Positions 5,722-14,975 of a stretch of DNA of 31,159 nucleotides are shown here, one piece after another (positions within the stretch are counted from its first letter, which is position 1; each line of letters opens with the position of its first letter). This DNA comes from Bacteriovoracaceae bacterium UBA6144 (GTDB taxonomy: Bacteria > Bdellovibrionota > Bacteriovoracia > Bacteriovoracales > Bacteriovoracaceae). The translations under genes and the position numbers were made by a program. Below the pieces are notes generated by a model that was not told the DNA's origin, did no database searches, and was given only the letters and a program-made list of their open reading frames with translations. The stretch lies in NCBI GenBank assembly GCA_002435705.1, contig DIVA01000042.1, positions 1 through 31,159 of the forward strand. The letters are read 5' to 3'.

Positions 5722-8700
5722 AGTAGCATCGTGAAATCATCTTTCGTGAGTTTCCCACTAAAGTACTGATCGTCATCTTCGGCCATGAGTTCTTTGAAGA
5801 GCTCTTGCTTGGCTTTCTGTAAGAGAAGAACTTTTTCTTCCACGGAATTTTTCATCAAAGGTCTATAGACGGTCAGTTTATTCTCTTGTCCGATACGGTG
5901 AGCACGATCGACGGCCTGGCGCTCTACAGCTGGGTTCCACCACGGGTCCATGAGGAAGATGTAAGACGCTGCCGTCAGGTTAAGTCCAAAACCACCGGCC
6001 TTGAGAGAAATAAGAAAGATCTGAGAGGGTCCATTTTGGAAAAGCTCGACTTGTTCTTCACGTTTTTTGATGGCCTGTGATCCGTCAATGCGTGAGTACT
6101 TCCAGCCCATGGTGCGGATTTTGTCTTGGATGAGATCGAGGTAAGTGGTGAACTGTGAGAACACGAGCACTTTATGATTTTCGACCATTAGCTGCTCTAA
6201 ATTCTCCATCAAGAAATCAATTTTCGTCGATTGCAGACCGCCACCTTGCTTCTGCCACAGACACATCTGACGCAACTCCAAGAGTGACTTCAGCACTTCG
6301 CCGTAGCGCTTGGCAAAGATCGGATTAGACATATTCGAGCGCACAGTATCGAGGCGTTTTTGATAGAACTCTCTCTCGCCTTCAGAGAAATCGAGGAAAA
6401 CGTGATTTTCAATCTTCTCTGGAAGCTCTTTTAAAACCTGCTCTTTGGTACGTCTGAGAATAAAGGGCTTCACGGTCCGTCGAGCGAGTAATCTATTTTT
6501 TGCCTTAGAGCTCGAGCGCACCAGTGACATATCTCCCCACACTCCGGGCACACACAGATCCATGATGTTGTAGAACTCGGAGAGATCATTCTCCACCGGC
6601 GTACCCGTGAGACAAATGCGAAATTTTCCACGCAGGTTACGGGCTGAATTGGCCCCCAGGCTTCGGATATTTTTAAGGTGCTGAACTTCATCAAAAATAA
6701 TCACATCGAACTCTTCAGCTCCGAAAGCCCCGAGCGATTCTTTCTTCATGAGCCCATAGCTCGTGAGAAGAATCTGGGCATCAGCGGGGATCTCACGCTC
6801 TTCTCCATAAAAGATGCCCCATTTGAGGTCTGAGAATTTTTCAATCTCATTTTTCCAGTTATAGAGAATCGAGACGGGGCAGATGATGATCGCCCGTTTA
6901 ATTTTTTTCTCATCCATCAGACTCTGCAAGAGCATAATCGTCTGAAGCGTTTTACCTAAACCCATATCGTCAGCCAGGCACGCCCCAAATCCGTGATCCC
7001 ATAAAAAGCGCAGCCAGTTATAGCCGGTCAGCTGATAAGGGCGGGCAATCTCTTTGTAGCGCTCAGGCACGGGAGTCTGAGGCATCTCGTCGAGGTTCAT
7101 GATGTTTTCGCAAAACTTTTCTTCCTCAGCCGTGAGCGCCCCATCAATTCCAAGACGCTTGAGCTCAAAGAGCTCGAACACTCGTGCGCGGTGAAGCTTT
7201 AGCCCAAAGCGCTTGAGGCCTGGGCCTGTGGATTTTTTTTCACCCTCGAGTTTCGTATAGCGCTTCATGAAACGCAGTAGATCTTTCTCTTTATCTGTCA
7301 GCAGCACCAGCCCCTGATCGGTGAGGATATAATTGTCACCGACTTCGGCGTTGCGGATGATCTCAAGATCCTCATCCGACACCAAAAGATCCAGTTCGAA
7401 CCAATCGAGCTTGGCTTGGTTGCGCTCAAAGCGGATGGCACTCTTCCAGTTACGAATCGCCACATCGTTATATAGCAGTGGAATGCCGAGCACGTTCAGA
7501 CGCAAATAAAGTTGGCCCACGGCTTCGAGGAGAGCATTCTTCGGGAGCTGGAAAATAAGTTTGCGCTCTTCTGTGGGTGCAAAGATGGTGCGAAAAGCAT
7601 TCTCCGTCAGCGAGTCCAGAAGGGCGAGCATGACTTTTTTCAAAGTAGTGCAGTTGAGCGTATAGAAAACCTTAAGTTCCGAATCATAGAGGGGAAGCTC
7701 GAGTTCGGTCATCAGGAGATCGATCCATTCTTGTATTTTGACTTTCTGGCTTGCGCCGTGGAGATACTTGCGGTGGAGAAAAGTCTCACGCTCAAAATCT
7801 TCCACTAAGTTTTTATAAAAGAGGCAGGCATCTGTCTTCGAGCGAAAACTTCCACCCCAGCCGCCTTCGGTAACAAAAACTTTTAAGGGTTCGCTGATCT
7901 CGATCAGGCGATTGTCCTCAAGGCTTAATTCGAGCTGCAGATTGAGAAAGCTTTTTCGCTGGCTGGGGACAATCCCAAAACGCCAGTTGAGATCCAAGGG
8001 CACAATCTCTCGCCATGCCTGTCCATCCACAATGAGTTCAATGTCTTCTCTGTGATAGATACTTTTTAGCACTCGCATCCACTCATTCACTGTGAGCCAG
8101 GGATCCATCTGCTTTATTTTTTTAAAAGTCTCCATCACTTCATGAGGGAAGTTGAGGGCCCGGCCTTCGCGCCAGTTAAAGAGTGTAAAGAAATCAAAGA
8201 GGCTGACTTCTTTTACAAGCTCACCCGCCGTGTTTTTCCATGAGTAGCGCGCTAAAAATTTCCCATGAGTGGTTATAAGATCTCTGGTTTCTTCATCCGT
8301 CTCGGTCGCAATGAGTTCGATCACCAGCGTGCCATAGAAGTTTTCTGATTCTGGATAGTTCACGACCTTGCGATTCGTGAGCTGATAGGAGAGAGCCCCG
8401 AAAGTGCTACTCGCCTTAGCTCCTTGCAGGTAGGAGGCCTGCTTGAGTTGCGTGCCAAAACGCACGGGAGAAACCCCTTCGCCAAAAAAATGTGGAGCGG
8501 ATTTCGTGGAGATTTTCTGTTCCTCACCCGCTTGCGAGAACTGCTGCCACTTCAACCACAGGGCCGCACCATGCACACAGTAGTTTTGTTGTGAAAAAAG
8601 AGGGCAAGAGCAGCGGTTTTGGAAGAGCTGATCGGCGCGCTTCCAAGTGAACTTCGTCTCATAGGTGGTGTTGTTTTCAGCGACGATGCCGGAGACGACC

Positions 8701-8813
8701 AGATGGTTATCTAGATTCCCCTTGAGAAAGGAGAGGGTCACACGCCCGAGCTCAAAGAGTTTTTGCGCTTGAAACATCACACTCTGTGAATAGGTAGAGT
8801 TGATGTGGACCAT
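5715..8813 (-). CDS. SNF2/Rad54-family helicase-like ATPase with N-terminal SWIM zinc finger
   Basis: A 1032-residue double-stranded-DNA translocase-type ATPase. A SWIM zinc finger (CSCPLFSQQNYCVHG; Cys68, Cys70, Cys79, His81) is followed by about 500 residues of family-specific sequence and then the SNF2 core. The core shows motif I DDMGLGKTLQT near 616, motif II DEVQH near 708, motif III LTGTPVEND, then VLVFSQFTTYLDLI, SLKAGGFGLNLTAA, DPWWNPAVERQ and DRAHRIGQ near 965. All helicase motifs look intact. This SWIM-SNF2 architecture is common in many bacterial phyla; it acts on DNA or nucleoprotein, but its cellular role is poorly defined. The ATG at 8813 is chosen; a TTG at 8840 is open upstream without a ribosome binding site. 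It is divergent from the membrane-protein gene, with no methylase or nuclease partner nearby to suggest a defence system. Confidence 0.93.
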   Translation of the reverse strand: MVHINSTYSQSVMFQAQKLFELGRVTLSFLKGNLDNHLVVSGIVAENNTTYETKFTWKRADQLFQNRCSCPLFSQQNYCVHGAALWLKWQQFSQAGEEQKISTKSAPHFFGEGVSPVRFGTQLKQASYLQGAKASSTFGALSYQLTNRKVVNYPESENFYGTLVIELIATETDEETRDLITTHGKFLARYSWKNTAGELVKEVSLFDFFTLFNWREGRALNFPHEVMETFKKIKQMDPWLTVNEWMRVLKSIYHREDIELIVDGQAWREIVPLDLNWRFGIVPSQRKSFLNLQLELSLEDNRLIEISEPLKVFVTEGGWGGSFRSKTDACLFYKNLVEDFERETFLHRKYLHGASQKVKIQEWIDLLMTELELPLYDSELKVFYTLNCTTLKKVMLALLDSLTENAFRTIFAPTEERKLIFQLPKNALLEAVGQLYLRLNVLGIPLLYNDVAIRNWKSAIRFERNQAKLDWFELDLLVSDEDLEIIRNAEVGDNYILTDQGLVLLTDKEKDLLRFMKRYTKLEGEKKSTGPGLKRFGLKLHRARVFELFELKRLGIDGALTAEEEKFCENIMNLDEMPQTPVPERYKEIARPYQLTGYNWLRFLWDHGFGACLADDMGLGKTLQTIMLLQSLMDEKKIKRAIIICPVSILYNWKNEIEKFSDLKWGIFYGEEREIPADAQILLTSYGLMKKESLGAFGAEEFDVIIFDEVQHLKNIRSLGANSARNLRGKFRICLTGTPVENDLSEFYNIMDLCVPGVWGDMSLVRSSSKAKNRLLARRTVKPFILRRTKEQVLKELPEKIENHVFLDFSEGEREFYQKRLDTVRSNMSNPIFAKRYGEVLKSLLELRQMCLWQKQGGGLQSTKIDFLMENLEQLMVENHKVLVFSQFTTYLDLIQDKIRTMGWKYSRIDGSQAIKKREEQVELFQNGPSQIFLISLKAGGFGLNLTAASYIFLMDPWWNPAVERQAVDRAHRIGQENKLTVYRPLMKNSVEEKVLLLQKAKQELFKELMAEDDDQYFSGKLTKDDFTMLLS

Positions 8814-8850
8814 GATATCGTCGTGACCGGTGGTTTCCAATAGATCTGCC

Positions 8851-8878
8851 TTGCGCTGCGTTCAAAAAGAAATATTAT
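8851..8878 (+). promoter_or_regulatory. Possible promoter for the polytopic membrane protein
   Basis: TATTAT at 8873-8878 (5 of 6 matches to a -10) lies 16 bases after TTGCGC at 8851-8856 (3 of 6). It lies about 30 bases before the gene start, which has its own AAAAGG. This is a weak call by eye. Confidence 0.3.
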
Positions 8879-8910
8879 ACAGGAAAATGAAACATGATAA
8901 AAGGTTGAAC

Positions 8911-10149
8911 ATGGTGTTTGATTACAAAAAACAAATCTGGTGCATTTTTATTCTGGGAACACTCTGTTCTCTCTTCTATTTAACTCATCAAAAGATCGTG
9001 ATTGATAGTCTCCAGCTCCTTGAACGTGGATTTTGGTTCACAGAAGGTCAGCTTTTCCCTTTTGGGCCTCGCTCGACTAATACCAATTATGTCTTTGGCC
9101 CATTCATCTCTGTCTTCGTGGGGCTATTCTTGAAGCTCTACCAGCATCCCATCGCCCCTTTGTTGGGAATCCTAAGTCTCCACATCTTGAGTTTTTGGGT
9201 GCTCTTAAAAATTAATCTATTCAAGCCTACTCAAAATTTTAGCCTCATGTATCTGGCGCTTTTTTGGGCTTCTCCGTGGAGGGCAAGCGAAGTCTTTCTG
9301 TGGAACCCAGCTTTTATTTTTCCCTTCATCATTTTTTTCCTCTACGGGGTAGAGAGAAATTTCGAAGAGAAAGACTTCTGGGGCACCATACTTTATGGTT
9401 TGATGATCGGTCTTTCGGCACAGATTCATAATTCATTTTTGATGATGATTGTGTTTGTGATGATGATGTACTTTAAAAAGCAGATGAAGGTCCACTGGCC
9501 AGCGCTGGTGCTTTCAGCTTTGGTTGGTCTGTGTTTTTTTATTCCCACCATTATTGTTGTCATGAAACATCCAGATATCCTCGTTTACAATCAGGGCCCG
9601 GCTCGACTTTTTAGCAATCTTTTAACCGGTGGCGAGATGATCAAAGGCTGGAGCTATTGGCTGCGCTATGCCTCGCTGTATTTCGGTTCCACCACTTTTC
9701 AGCTCCCTGAGATAAAATTCTCCGAAGCCTCTGTGTTTGAGATCCTGTGGTTTGCAGTCAAGTGGTTCATGGCCCTGTTAAGTTTCGTGGTGGTGATCGT
9801 GGCAAACTGGAAGTTTTTTACAACTCAAAAAAACACGAAGCTCTATCATGTTGCAGTCTCAGCATTTTTTTGTTTGGCTTTCTTTTCAGCTCTCTCTCCT
9901 GTCCCCTTTAACTTCTGGCACCTCTACTTAATGTTCCCTTTCACTCTGATCCCAGTCAGCTTTTACCTACAAGACAAAACGAAATATCTTCCATGGCTTG
10001 GTCTCTATTTTGTCATTTATACGCTGGTGAGTGGCAGCTTCAGCTACAAGCATGACTCAGCTTTGTCGCAAAAAGAGAGTTATCAGCAGGTGTTAAATAA
10101 TCGTGAGGGGATTCGCGCTCAGTTTGAAAAATACTCGCTTCAGTTCTGA
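8911..10149 (+). CDS. Polytopic membrane protein, possibly a GT-C-type glycosyltransferase
   Basis: A 412-residue protein with about ten hydrophobic segments. The first (WCIFILGTLCSLFYLT) is followed by a periplasmic-looking loop with acidic and aromatic residues (LLERGFWFTEGQLFPFGP, then TNTNYVFGP). That is the layout of the ArnT/PMT-like GT-C fold, where an acidic residue after the first helix is catalytic. The rest alternates membrane helices with short loops (for example LVLSALVGLCFFIPTIIVV and MALLSFVVVIVANWKF). The match is by architecture only and no diagnostic motif is complete. The ATG at 8911 has AAAAGG six bases upstream. An ATG at 8887 is also in frame, and further upstream sequence would collide with the divergent SNF2 promoter. 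The 3' end overlaps the convergent small exported-protein gene by ten bases. Confidence 0.75.
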   Translation: MVFDYKKQIWCIFILGTLCSLFYLTHQKIVIDSLQLLERGFWFTEGQLFPFGPRSTNTNYVFGPFISVFVGLFLKLYQHPIAPLLGILSLHILSFWVLLKINLFKPTQNFSLMYLALFWASPWRASEVFLWNPAFIFPFIIFFLYGVERNFEEKDFWGTILYGLMIGLSAQIHNSFLMMIVFVMMMYFKKQMKVHWPALVLSALVGLCFFIPTIIVVMKHPDILVYNQGPARLFSNLLTGGEMIKGWSYWLRYASLYFGSTTFQLPEIKFSEASVFEILWFAVKWFMALLSFVVVIVANWKFFTTQKNTKLYHVAVSAFFCLAFFSALSPVPFNFWHLYLMFPFTLIPVSFYLQDKTKYLPWLGLYFVIYTLVSGSFSYKHDSALSQKESYQQVLNNREGIRAQFEKYSLQF

Positions 10150-10535
10150 AGGGCGCAAGTGAGTCCTGAAACATACACACGTCCTCGGCGATTGATAAAC
10201 TCGCGTTCAATCGTGAGGGTTCGTTTCTGGCGCACAATTAAGCGCGTTTTAGCAGTTCCTGAATCTGAATTGGCGGGGATTGTCGCCACAAACAAGTCAT
10301 GGCTGGCAGAATAGTCGGTGGTGGGGGAGAGGTGAAACTGCAACTCCGAGGTGGCAAGGAGATCGATTCTAATAGCGCCATTGATCGCGCCGAAAATTTC
10401 AATGCGACATTTCTCTCCCAACTGATCGCTGCTTTCATAGTCCCAATCAGGTACGTGACGTCTGAATTCTATAACAGCATTAGCAAAAGAATATGATGAA
10501 AAAGAGATGAGAAGGGCGCCTAAGATTAATCTCAT
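10140..10535 (-). CDS. Small exported protein of unknown function downstream of rpoD
   Basis: A 131-residue protein with a clean signal peptide (MRLILGALLISFSSYSFA, cleavage near residue 18-20). A beta-rich mature part of about 110 residues follows, containing two cysteines (EKCRIE and the near-terminal LTCALQN) that could form a disulfide. No family is recognised. Two starts are possible: an ATG at 10547, one base past the rpoD stop, and an ATG at 10535 with AAGG five bases upstream. The latter gives the better signal peptide and is used here. Both starts lie in a hairpin (10512-10544), so expression from the rpoD transcript may be limited. The 3' end overlaps the convergent membrane-protein gene by ten bases. 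Confidence 0.7.
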   Translation of the reverse strand: MRLILGALLISFSSYSFANAVIEFRRHVPDWDYESSDQLGEKCRIEIFGAINGAIRIDLLATSELQFHLSPTTDYSASHDLFVATIPANSDSGTAKTRLIVRQKRTLTIEREFINRRGRVYVSGLTCALQN

Positions 10536-10544
10536 AGGCGCCTT
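10512..10544 (-). terminator. GC-rich hairpin after rpoD, overlapping the next gene's start
   Basis: The arms 10512-10522 and 10535-10544 pair over ten bases with one bulged G, enclosing a 12-base loop that itself holds the palindrome AGATTAATCT. On the minus strand it lies just after the rpoD stop and is followed by a pyrimidine-rich, T-containing tract (CTCATCTCTTTTT). It could act as the rpoD terminator or attenuator. The AAGG ribosome binding site of the next gene is inside the stem and its ATG is at the loop edge, so it may also control translation. Confidence 0.5.
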
Positions 10545-10548
10545 CATG

Positions 10549-12288
10549 TTAGTTATCGAGGTAAGACTTGAGGAGCTTCGCACGGCTTGGGTGGCGAAGC
10601 TTACGAAGAGCTTTGGCTTCAATCTGACGGATACGTTCGCGAGTCACAAAGAAATCTTGTCCCACTTCTTCCAAAGTGTGGTCTGACTTCTCGCCGATAC
10701 CAAAACGCATACGAAGGACTTTCTCTTCTCTCGGAGTGAGCGTTGAAAGGACTGATCGAGTCTGCTCAGAAAGCGTGATCGACATGACAGCGTCAGCAGG
10801 AGAGATGATCTTTTTGTCTTCGATGAAATCTCCCAGAGATGAATCTTCTTCCTCACCGATAGGTGTTTCAAGAGAGATAGGCTCTTTAGAGATTTTGAAA
10901 ACTTTTTTCACCTTATCCACGGAGAGTTCCATGCGGTCAGCGATCTCTTCAGGGGTCGGCTCACGGCCAAGCTCCTGCACGAGCTGACGTGAAGTACGAG
11001 CGAGTTTGTTGATCGTCTCGATCATGTGAACCGGAATACGGATCGTGCGGCCTTGGTCAGCAATCGCACGAGTGATCGCCTGACGGATCCACCAAGTGGC
11101 GTAAGTTGAGAACTTATAGCCACGACGGTATTCGAACTTATCGACCGCTTTCATCAAACCGATGTTTCCTTCCTGGATGAGATCCAAGAACTGGAGACCG
11201 CGGTTGGTGTATTTTTTCGAGATTGAAACCACGAGACGTAGGTTGGCTTCCACGAGTTGAGCCTTGGCTTTATCGGCTTTGCCTTCCCCTTTCACAATGA
11301 TGTTGTAAACCGCTTCGATATCTTCGAAGGCCATACCAGCATCGATCACAAGTCGACGAAGTTTACGGAGGATGTCTTCCTGCGTACGGATCATCTGCTC
11401 GATCTTGGCATCTGTCGTATAGAGTTTACGGGCCATGTCACGCTTATAGACGTCATCTTCGAGAAGACGCTCGTACATGATTTTGTATTCATCGTCAGTA
11501 TTCACTTCGAGGAATTTGTAGATACGTTCCTGCTGCTCGTAGAGGTCGCGAAACTGGAGATAGTAACTTTTTACGGGCTCGGTAAAACTGTTAATGATCT
11601 TACGGTTGAAGGTCAGGTCCACGAGTTCGTCGGCGACTTTCTCCATCATCTTGAGTTCATCACCCTGAAGCTTCTTCAGTGTGCCGTCTTCGTTCACGAT
11701 CTGCGTGAGAAGCTGTTCGACGTTTTCTACGACTTTATAAATACGTTCACGAGTTTCAATGATTTCTTTTTCAGGAGATTCGTCATCAAGGCCACGCACG
11801 AGATCTTTGGTAAATTCATTTTGCTCTTCAGCCTGGAGAATCTTGCCCTTGAGTTTAATGATCTCTTCGAGAGCGTGCTTAGACTTCAAGCATGAAGTCA
11901 CAATTTCTTTCTCACCCTCTTCAATCTCTTTGGCAATCTTCACTTCGCCTTCGCGAGTCAGAAGTGCAACAGAGCCCATCTTTTTGAGATAAAGTTTTAC
12001 GGGATCTGAAGACGAGGTACGAAGCTCTTCTTCTTCGGCAGCAGCGAGTGGATCTTCCACCGCTTCCGCGGCAGCTTTCTCGACTTCCTCTTCATCTGTC
12101 TCCGGAGCACGCACTTGAATGCGCGCTTCTTCGATTTTCTCCATGATCATGTTGATAGACTGAACATCAACAATACTGGCAGCGATGGCGTCGTTAATTT
12201 CTTCAGGCGTTAGAAACGTCTGATCTTTTCCCTTCATGAGTAGACGGGAAAATTCTTTCGAGTTCAAAAAGGCAACAACTACCGACAT
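10549..12288 (-). CDS. rpoD: Primary sigma factor RpoD (sigma-70)
   Basis: A 579-residue primary sigma factor. A region 1.1-like N-terminus (FLTPEEINDAI to about residue 55) and an acidic linker lead to region 1.2 (DPVKLYLKKMGSVALLTREGE, about 93-113). A non-conserved helical insert of roughly 200 residues follows. Region 2 is canonical (EANLRLVVSISKKYTNRGLQFLDLIQEGN, then YATWWIRQAITRAIADQ). Region 3 shows IRIPVHMIETINKL, and region 4 shows LTPREEKVLRMRFG and TRERIRQIEAKALRKLRHPSR. Region 2.4 and the 4.2 helix-turn-helix look fully conserved, so standard -10/-35 promoters are expected here. The start has AGGAG five bases upstream. It lies 21 bases after dnaG, the classic primase-sigma arrangement. 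Confidence 0.98.
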   Translation of the reverse strand: MSVVVAFLNSKEFSRLLMKGKDQTFLTPEEINDAIAASIVDVQSINMIMEKIEEARIQVRAPETDEEEVEKAAAEAVEDPLAAAEEEELRTSSSDPVKLYLKKMGSVALLTREGEVKIAKEIEEGEKEIVTSCLKSKHALEEIIKLKGKILQAEEQNEFTKDLVRGLDDESPEKEIIETRERIYKVVENVEQLLTQIVNEDGTLKKLQGDELKMMEKVADELVDLTFNRKIINSFTEPVKSYYLQFRDLYEQQERIYKFLEVNTDDEYKIMYERLLEDDVYKRDMARKLYTTDAKIEQMIRTQEDILRKLRRLVIDAGMAFEDIEAVYNIIVKGEGKADKAKAQLVEANLRLVVSISKKYTNRGLQFLDLIQEGNIGLMKAVDKFEYRRGYKFSTYATWWIRQAITRAIADQGRTIRIPVHMIETINKLARTSRQLVQELGREPTPEEIADRMELSVDKVKKVFKISKEPISLETPIGEEEDSSLGDFIEDKKIISPADAVMSITLSEQTRSVLSTLTPREEKVLRMRFGIGEKSDHTLEEVGQDFFVTRERIRQIEAKALRKLRHPSRAKLLKSYLDN

Positions 12289-12309
12289 GCGGACTCCTCG
12301 CTCAAGCTT

Positions 12310-14199
12310 TTATACGGGATTCTTTTTTAATTCCTGCAGTTCACGGTCAATCTTTGTAATTTCTTGCATCGTAAAAATGACCTCGTCCTGCGTATCACAT
12401 TGCTTCTGACGTTCTGTGAGTTCTTTTCTTCGTTGCCGCTTTTGTTCTACCATCAGCCGCACTTTCAAATCTTGCAGTAAACGTGAAATGACTTTTTCAT
12501 TTAAAGGTTCTGGTTGATAGTCATCCAAAGCCTCAGCCACTAAACTCTGCAACTCACGACCATATCTTTCTGAGAATACTTCACCGGAAAGAATGGGTAC
12601 ATACTCTTGCTCATCAATCTCTTGATAAATTTTGATCAGCCAGACAAGCAATTCTTTTACCTCAGGATGACTGGTAAAAGCAAGAATTTCATGGAGTTGC
12701 GAACTGACTAAGGTCTCGGGGTGAGTGATCAAAGTTTTGAGAGCATTGCGCTCCATCGGAAGCATCGGCGGAATATCAATCAGTACAATTGGCTCGTCTT
12801 TTGCATCAGTCAAGCTGGCGCTCTCAGTGACAAAATCTTCTTCATTGTTTTCAGTCATTTGCACTGGAACTTGTGGGGCTGCAGCGCGCACAGGTTTTTC
12901 ATTTCTTGAAAGACTGGCCTTGTACTGTTCGATCAAACTGGTTTCATCAGAGCGGAGTTTTAAAAGTTTTGCGCTGCTAATGACGCGCTCAGTAGCTTCT
13001 AGAGAATCTTTCAATGGGGCCAGAAGTTCGAAAATTTGGTTCAAGACCTGAAGTTTTTTGTCCGTCACTTCTGGAATGGGGACTGGAATTTTTTGTTCAA
13101 TCATCCAATCGATAAAGCGCGGGGCTTTTTCTAGCCGCTCCAATAGGGCCATCCGTCCTTGAGTTTGAAGGAACTCATCAGGGTCTTTCGCGGGATGAAA
13201 AGAGAGGTAGCGGGGAAGTATGCCTTGCTCCATGAAACCGGCATTAATGGGGACCATCGCTTTTATTCCAGCGGCATCACTGTCCATGGCAAGGATCACA
13301 TTCTTTGTCATATTGGCGAGCAGGCGCAGAGATGGTTCACTCAAGCCAATGCCCATGGTGCCGACGGTTTGAGTGAAGCCATGTTGGTGCATCATCACCA
13401 CATCCATATTTCCTTCGACGAGAAAAACTTGATCGCTCTGACGGATGGAGCTTTTAGCCAGATGCATGCCGTAGAGAATGCTGGATTTATGAAACACAAA
13501 TGAATCAGCACTATTGAGAAATTTAGGTTGCTGGTTTGGAAGCACCGAGCGGCATTGAAAACCTCTGACCTGTCCTGAATGATCGAGGATAGGAAACACC
13601 ACGCGCTCTCTAAAATAATCATAGGAGTGCCCCTGATTTTCATTCACACGGATGAGATTAAGTTCTAGGGCCATCTTACGAGCTTCCTCGCGTTTGTCCT
13701 CTGGGATCTTTTCAAGCTGGCTGGCAATAATATTATTCCCTGGGGCATAGCAAATTTGAAAATTCTGGATGGACTCCGCGTTCAGCCCTCGGGCCTCGAC
13801 GAATTTTTGAAAGTGCATCGGCTGCTGATCGGCGACGTGCTTAAACACCTTGTTAGTGAAGTTCAGGACTCGGAACGCGAGTTCGAGTTTGGGATTTTTT
13901 TTGCGCTCGCGGTTTAGCTCTTCAGTTGAGAGTCCTAATATATCGGCACATAATTTCATGGCAGAAATAAAATCAACTTTCTTAAAGTCCTTCACAAAAC
14001 TCAGGGCATCGCCACCGGTGTTGCAGGCCCAACAGCGGAAGAGTCCTCGTTGGTCATTCACCGTCATCGAGGGTTTGGTATCATTGTGGAAAGGACACAG
14101 GCCTACCAGTCCGCGCCCGGAGCGCTTTAGGGGAATGAAATGACCAATAATTTGGGAGATGGGTGCCTCTTTAATGAGTTCACGCAACTGACCGGACAT
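12310..14199 (-). CDS. dnaG: DNA primase DnaG
   Basis: A 629-residue primase that makes RNA primers for replication at the fork with the DnaB helicase. The N-terminal CHC2 zinc-binding domain is intact (CPFHND with Cys35 and His38, FRCWACNTGGD with Cys56 and Cys59). The TOPRIM catalytic core follows, with VEGNMDVVMMHQHG (Glu about 262), TMGIGLSE and ILAMDSDAAGIKAM (Asp about 305-307). The remaining 200 residues form the helicase-interacting C-terminal region, which ends in a charged helical segment. The start has AAAGGAAG upstream. It sits between trmB (eight-base gap) and rpoD (21-base gap). The rpsU that opens this operon in enterobacteria is absent and trmB takes the upstream position. Confidence 0.97.
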   Translation of the reverse strand: MSGQLRELIKEAPISQIIGHFIPLKRSGRGLVGLCPFHNDTKPSMTVNDQRGLFRCWACNTGGDALSFVKDFKKVDFISAMKLCADILGLSTEELNRERKKNPKLELAFRVLNFTNKVFKHVADQQPMHFQKFVEARGLNAESIQNFQICYAPGNNIIASQLEKIPEDKREEARKMALELNLIRVNENQGHSYDYFRERVVFPILDHSGQVRGFQCRSVLPNQQPKFLNSADSFVFHKSSILYGMHLAKSSIRQSDQVFLVEGNMDVVMMHQHGFTQTVGTMGIGLSEPSLRLLANMTKNVILAMDSDAAGIKAMVPINAGFMEQGILPRYLSFHPAKDPDEFLQTQGRMALLERLEKAPRFIDWMIEQKIPVPIPEVTDKKLQVLNQIFELLAPLKDSLEATERVISSAKLLKLRSDETSLIEQYKASLSRNEKPVRAAAPQVPVQMTENNEEDFVTESASLTDAKDEPIVLIDIPPMLPMERNALKTLITHPETLVSSQLHEILAFTSHPEVKELLVWLIKIYQEIDEQEYVPILSGEVFSERYGRELQSLVAEALDDYQPEPLNEKVISRLLQDLKVRLMVEQKRQRRKELTERQKQCDTQDEVIFTMQEITKIDRELQELKKNPV

Positions 14200-14207
14200 A
14201 GCTTCCT

Positions 14208-14921
14208 TTAAATTTTGACTAATTCCAGGGCTTTGATTTTTGTCCCCTGGCTGAGGAATATCTTCTCAAATTTTGTCGTAAACTGGGAGAGAAAATGCTC
14301 TGGAAACTCATGACGCAAATCGCGAGTCTGAAGTTTGACGGCAAATCTTGTTTCATCTTTCAGTTCATTCAGCATCCACTCGAAATAACCATCGTGATCG
14401 GTTTTAACCCAGAGTGTTCCTCCGGTTTGAAGCACCTTGTGAGCAGCATTGAGAAAAGGTTTTTGAAATAGGCGTTTCTTGTTGTGACGATTTTTAGGCC
14501 AGGGATCAGGGAAGAAATAAAAAATGTTCTTCACTTCACTTTCGCCGAATGTGAACTCGAGTCTTTCACCTTTGCCACGTAAGTAACGAAAGTTTTTATT
14601 GGTGATCTTCGAGAGTTTTTTCGCTAAGTGAAAACTGCGCTTAAAACGGTGATCAAGGCCCACAAAATTATCATGAGGATTTTTCTCACACCACTCAAGC
14701 ATGAATTCTCCATAACCGGTCCCAATCTCGACACTCAAAGGCTGGGTGTTACCAAAAACTTCACTCCATTTACCCTTATGCGCTTCTGCTTCTTCATCAC
14801 GCAGAACAAAGCCATCAAAGTCTTTCAACTTATCGTGGTAGGGGTTGTCGTGATCGTAGGACTTAAAGTCTTCGCGATAAATATAGTTATCGGCCATGGT
14901 CGATTTATTGGGGTCTTTCAT
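14208..14921 (-). CDS. trmB: tRNA (guanine-N7-)-methyltransferase TrmB
   Basis: A 237-residue SAM-dependent enzyme that makes m7G46 in tRNA. Visible motifs are the SAM-binding VEIGTGYGEFMLEW (motif I), FVGLDHRFKRSFHLAKK, the family signature FYFFPDPWPKNRHNKKRLFQ near residue 130, and LWVKTDHDGYFEWM. The N-terminal 60 residues are longer and more charged than usual. The start is not well supported: a run of C precedes the ATG at 14921 instead of a Shine-Dalgarno sequence, and an ATG eight codons later (MADNYI) is an alternative. TACTAAAT ten bases upstream could be a -10 giving a very short leader. It begins the trmB-dnaG-rpoD block. Confidence 0.93.
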   Translation of the reverse strand: MKDPNKSTMADNYIYREDFKSYDHDNPYHDKLKDFDGFVLRDEEAEAHKGKWSEVFGNTQPLSVEIGTGYGEFMLEWCEKNPHDNFVGLDHRFKRSFHLAKKLSKITNKNFRYLRGKGERLEFTFGESEVKNIFYFFPDPWPKNRHNKKRLFQKPFLNAAHKVLQTGGTLWVKTDHDGYFEWMLNELKDETRFAVKLQTRDLRHEFPEHFLSQFTTKFEKIFLSQGTKIKALELVKI

Positions 14922-14975
14922 AGGGGGGATTTAGTAGCAAATCTTTATGCGGATGGCCACAGTTCATCATGGCCA

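Noticed and set aside
5715..8813. SNF2 ATPase as part of a defence system
   Set aside because: No methylase, nuclease, phospholipase D or other defence partner on either side; the SWIM-SNF2 architecture is also widespread outside such systems.
11257..11895. Long plus-strand open frame opposite rpoD
   Set aside because: It is the mirror of the rpoD coding sequence, with no ribosome binding site and no recognisable protein features.
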